Shown here piece by piece: positions 5,812 through 7,315 of a DNA stretch of 7,315 nt. The stretch comes from Schwartzia sp. (in: firmicutes) (lineage in GTDB: Bacteria; Bacillota; Negativicutes; Selenomonadales; Selenomonadaceae), in contig JAILNL010000173.1 of NCBI GenBank assembly GCA_024691625.1, forward strand, positions 1 to 7,315, in the 5' to 3' direction. A program made the position numbers and the translations under genes. The notes beneath the pieces were generated by a model. The model did no database searches, was not told the DNA's origin, and saw only the letters and a program-made list of their open reading frames with translations. The number at the start of each line of letters is the position of its first letter. The stretch's first letter is position 1.

Positions 5812-7182
5812 TTACTTAATCAGCTGACGTACAAGATCCTTGAATACACGCCCGCGTTCTTCAAAGCCCGAGAACATATCAAAGCTTGCGCATGCAGGAG
5901 AGAGCAGAACTGTCTGCGGCGGACGTGCAATCTTATGCGCTATATCCACCGCTTTTTCCATGGAATACCCTGCTTCATAGATTTTTCCTGATTCAAAACC
6001 GTTTGCGATAGCCGCTTCCTTGAAACGTGCTGCCGCATCTCCGACCAAGATAAGAGCATCGCAGTTTTTCTTAACCAGCTGCATGAACTCCGTAAGGTCG
6101 GTCATTTTATCGTCGCCTCCGGCAATAAGCACAACATGGCCTTCCGGGAAGCTCTCAAGTGCCTTGATGGAGGAATCTGTATTCGTTGCCTTTGAGTCAT
6201 TGAAATACATGACATCATCGACTGCATCAACCGGCTCAATACGGTGCTCCACGCCTTCAAAATTGCGCAGAACCTCCGCCATACGCTCAGGCTTTGCCCC
6301 GGCAAGGAAAGCAACGGCGCATGCAGCCAGAGCATTCTCAACGTTGTGTCCGCCTTTGATTTTAAGCTCTTTAACCGGAAGAATTTTATGAGTCTCACCG
6401 TTCCAGCGCATAACCAGAGTACCATCCTCAACGAAGGCACCTTGCTCAAGCTTTTCAAGACGGCTGAAGAAACACACAGTTGAAGAAGCTCTGTCAGCCA
6501 TAGATCTGGTTGGTTCATTATCATAGTTAAGAACTAAAAAGTCGTCCTTTGTCTGCTGCGCGAAGATTTTCTCCTTCATCTGCTGATAGACCTCAAGCGA
6601 GCCATGACGTACCACATGGTCAGGGGTAACATTAAGAATAGCGGCCGCCTTCGGGTGGAAATGCTCTGTTGCTTCAAGCTGATAGCTGGAGATTTCAGCA
6701 ACGGTGCAGCCGTTCTTTCCTGCACGCATGACTTCTTCACAGAAGGGAACACCTATATTTCCACCGACACCGACAACAGGATATACCGTCTCCATTAAAA
6801 GACCGAGCAGTGTTGTTGTAGTCGTCTTGCCGTTCGTTCCCGTAACAGCATAGATTGGCGCTTCAGCAAGTTCATAGGCAAATTCAATTTCGCTCTCCAC
6901 GCGTATACCGCGTTTATACGCAGCCTGAATGAGAGGAATTTTGACAGGAACAGCCGGAGACACCAAAACGCGCGTTACGCCGTCAAGCAGTGCCTCTGTC
7001 TGAGGTCCAAGCTTGAGAGTTACTCCGAGCTTTTCAAGCTCAGTCAGATCAAAGCTGATTTCTTCTCTCTTTTTCGCATCGCTTAAGGAAACCTCAGCCC
7101 CGAAGCCCTTGAGCATTTTGGCAGCAGCTATACCGCTTATGCCTGCGCCTACGACCAGTACCCGTTCTTTCTTCCAATCCAT
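5812..7182 (-). CDS. murD: UDP-N-acetylmuramoyl-L-alanine--D-glutamate ligase MurD
   Basis: MurD adds D-glutamate to UDP-MurNAc-L-Ala in the cytoplasm, using ATP. The 456-residue chain has the three Mur ligase domains. Domain 1: VLVVGAGISGIAAAKML (8-24) and LVSPAVP (73-79). Domain 2: the P-loop VTGTNGKTTTTTLLG (113-127), VGGNIGVP (139-146), VAEISSYQLE (161-170), NVTPDHVVRHGS (184-195) and Lys203, at the place of the carbamylated lysine. Then KGGHNVENALAA (276-287) and GVEHRIE (310-316). Domain 3: FNDSKATN (327-334), IAGGDDK (353-359) and LLSPACASFDMF (426-437). The usual Leu-Asp after the metal-binding DH is Val-Val here (190-191). The ATG at 7182 is chosen because AAGGGG lies nine bases upstream; an in-frame ATG six codons earlier (7200) has no such site. 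The gene begins 21 bases after mraY. Confidence 0.97.
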   Translation of the reverse strand: MDWKKERVLVVGAGISGIAAAKMLKGFGAEVSLSDAKKREEISFDLTELEKLGVTLKLGPQTEALLDGVTRVLVSPAVPVKIPLIQAAYKRGIRVESEIEFAYELAEAPIYAVTGTNGKTTTTTLLGLLMETVYPVVGVGGNIGVPFCEEVMRAGKNGCTVAEISSYQLEATEHFHPKAAAILNVTPDHVVRHGSLEVYQQMKEKIFAQQTKDDFLVLNYDNEPTRSMADRASSTVCFFSRLEKLEQGAFVEDGTLVMRWNGETHKILPVKELKIKGGHNVENALAACAVAFLAGAKPERMAEVLRNFEGVEHRIEPVDAVDDVMYFNDSKATNTDSSIKALESFPEGHVVLIAGGDDKMTDLTEFMQLVKKNCDALILVGDAAARFKEAAIANGFESGKIYEAGYSMEKAVDIAHKIARPPQTVLLSPACASFDMFSGFEERGRVFKDLVRQLIK

Positions 7183-7191
7183 ATTAAAAGA

Positions 7192-7197
7192 CCCCTT
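7192..7197 (-). promoter_or_regulatory. Ribosome binding site of murD
   Basis: AAGGGG stands nine bases before the ATG at 7180-7182. It favours this start over the in-frame ATG at 7198-7200, which would overlap the site and is preceded only by the two tandem stop codons that end mraY. Confidence 0.7.
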
Positions 7198-7203
7198 CAT
7201 TTA

Positions 7204-7315
7204 TCAATGTACAGAAAGTATGAAAAGTGCCAGAACACTGCAGACAGCTCCGGCAAACCAGAATACATGAACGACTTTCGTTTCGGACCAGCCCTTCAGC
7301 TCAAAATGATGATGA
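7204..7315 (-). CDS. mraY: Phospho-N-acetylmuramoyl-pentapeptide transferase MraY, C-terminal end (cut by window edge)
   Basis: MraY is the polytopic membrane enzyme that transfers phospho-MurNAc-pentapeptide from UDP to undecaprenyl phosphate, giving lipid I. Only the last 36 codons are in the window. They begin at the family's HHH motif, read [15 protein letters not shown], and continue into the last membrane helix ([17 protein letters not shown]) before ending at VH. The histidine motif belongs to the cytoplasmic active-site region of MraY. The TGA stop (7204-7206) is followed at once by an in-frame TAA. The gene lies immediately upstream of murD, its classical place in the dcw cluster. 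The fragment is short, but the motif and the position make the call safe. Confidence 0.93.
   Translation of the reverse strand, partial: HHHFELKGWSETKVVHVFWFAGAVCSVLALFILSVH

Noticed and set aside
7183..7200. An earlier ATG extending MurD by six residues
   Set aside because: No ribosome site precedes it, and the AAGGGG that serves the next ATG lies inside this extension.

Overview
This window is one end-to-end piece of a bacterial dcw (division and cell wall) cluster. Every gene is on the minus strand, so it is transcribed from high to low coordinates. In that direction the order is mraY (3' end only), murD, murG, murC, ddl, ftsQ, a DUF881 gene, a small basic protein gene (sbp, DUF1290), then ftsZ (5' end only, cut by the window edge). 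No RNA gene, mobile element, CRISPR array or sign of recent transfer was seen. No gene appears frameshifted or broken; the two end genes are partial only because the window stops.

The organism cannot be named from this piece, but the gene order is informative. The core murG-murC-ddl-ftsQ, without murB, is the order known from proteobacteria such as E. coli. DUF881 plus sbp just before ftsZ is a Firmicutes/Actinobacteria trait. This mixture, with GC content near the middle of the range, would suit a diderm Firmicute (Negativicutes: Veillonellales, Selenomonadales or Acidaminococcales). That assignment is an inference of moderate to low confidence. Three genes common in dcw clusters are not at their usual positions: ftsW between murD and murG, murB near murC, and ftsA before ftsZ.

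Layout: 7204-7315 is the MraY C-terminus (lipid I synthesis). 5812-7182 is MurD (adds D-Glu), 4666-5775 is MurG (makes lipid II), 3273-4649 is MurC (adds L-Ala) and 2330-3262 is Ddl (makes D-Ala-D-Ala for MurF). 1478-2296 is FtsQ (divisome scaffold), 758-1465 is DUF881 and 429-761 is Sbp, two membrane proteins of unknown function. 1-338 is the FtsZ N-terminus (Z-ring GTPase). Gaps from mraY to sbp are between -4 and 36 bp, so these genes look like one operon with translational coupling. The only larger gap, 90 bp upstream of ftsZ, holds a plausible extended -10 promoter, so ftsZ may also be transcribed separately.

Together the genes cover the cytoplasmic start of peptidoglycan precursor synthesis (MurC, MurD, Ddl), the membrane-bound steps (MraY, MurG), and the early and late cytoskeletal or scaffold parts of division (FtsZ, FtsQ). 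Points of interest are mild: non-ATG starts for murG, sbp and ftsZ; a Glu-to-Asp change at a predicted metal ligand of Ddl; a Val pair in place of the usual Leu-Asp in the MurD DHLD motif; and strong hairpins inside the 3' ends of ddl and murG. I found no convincing new biological system.
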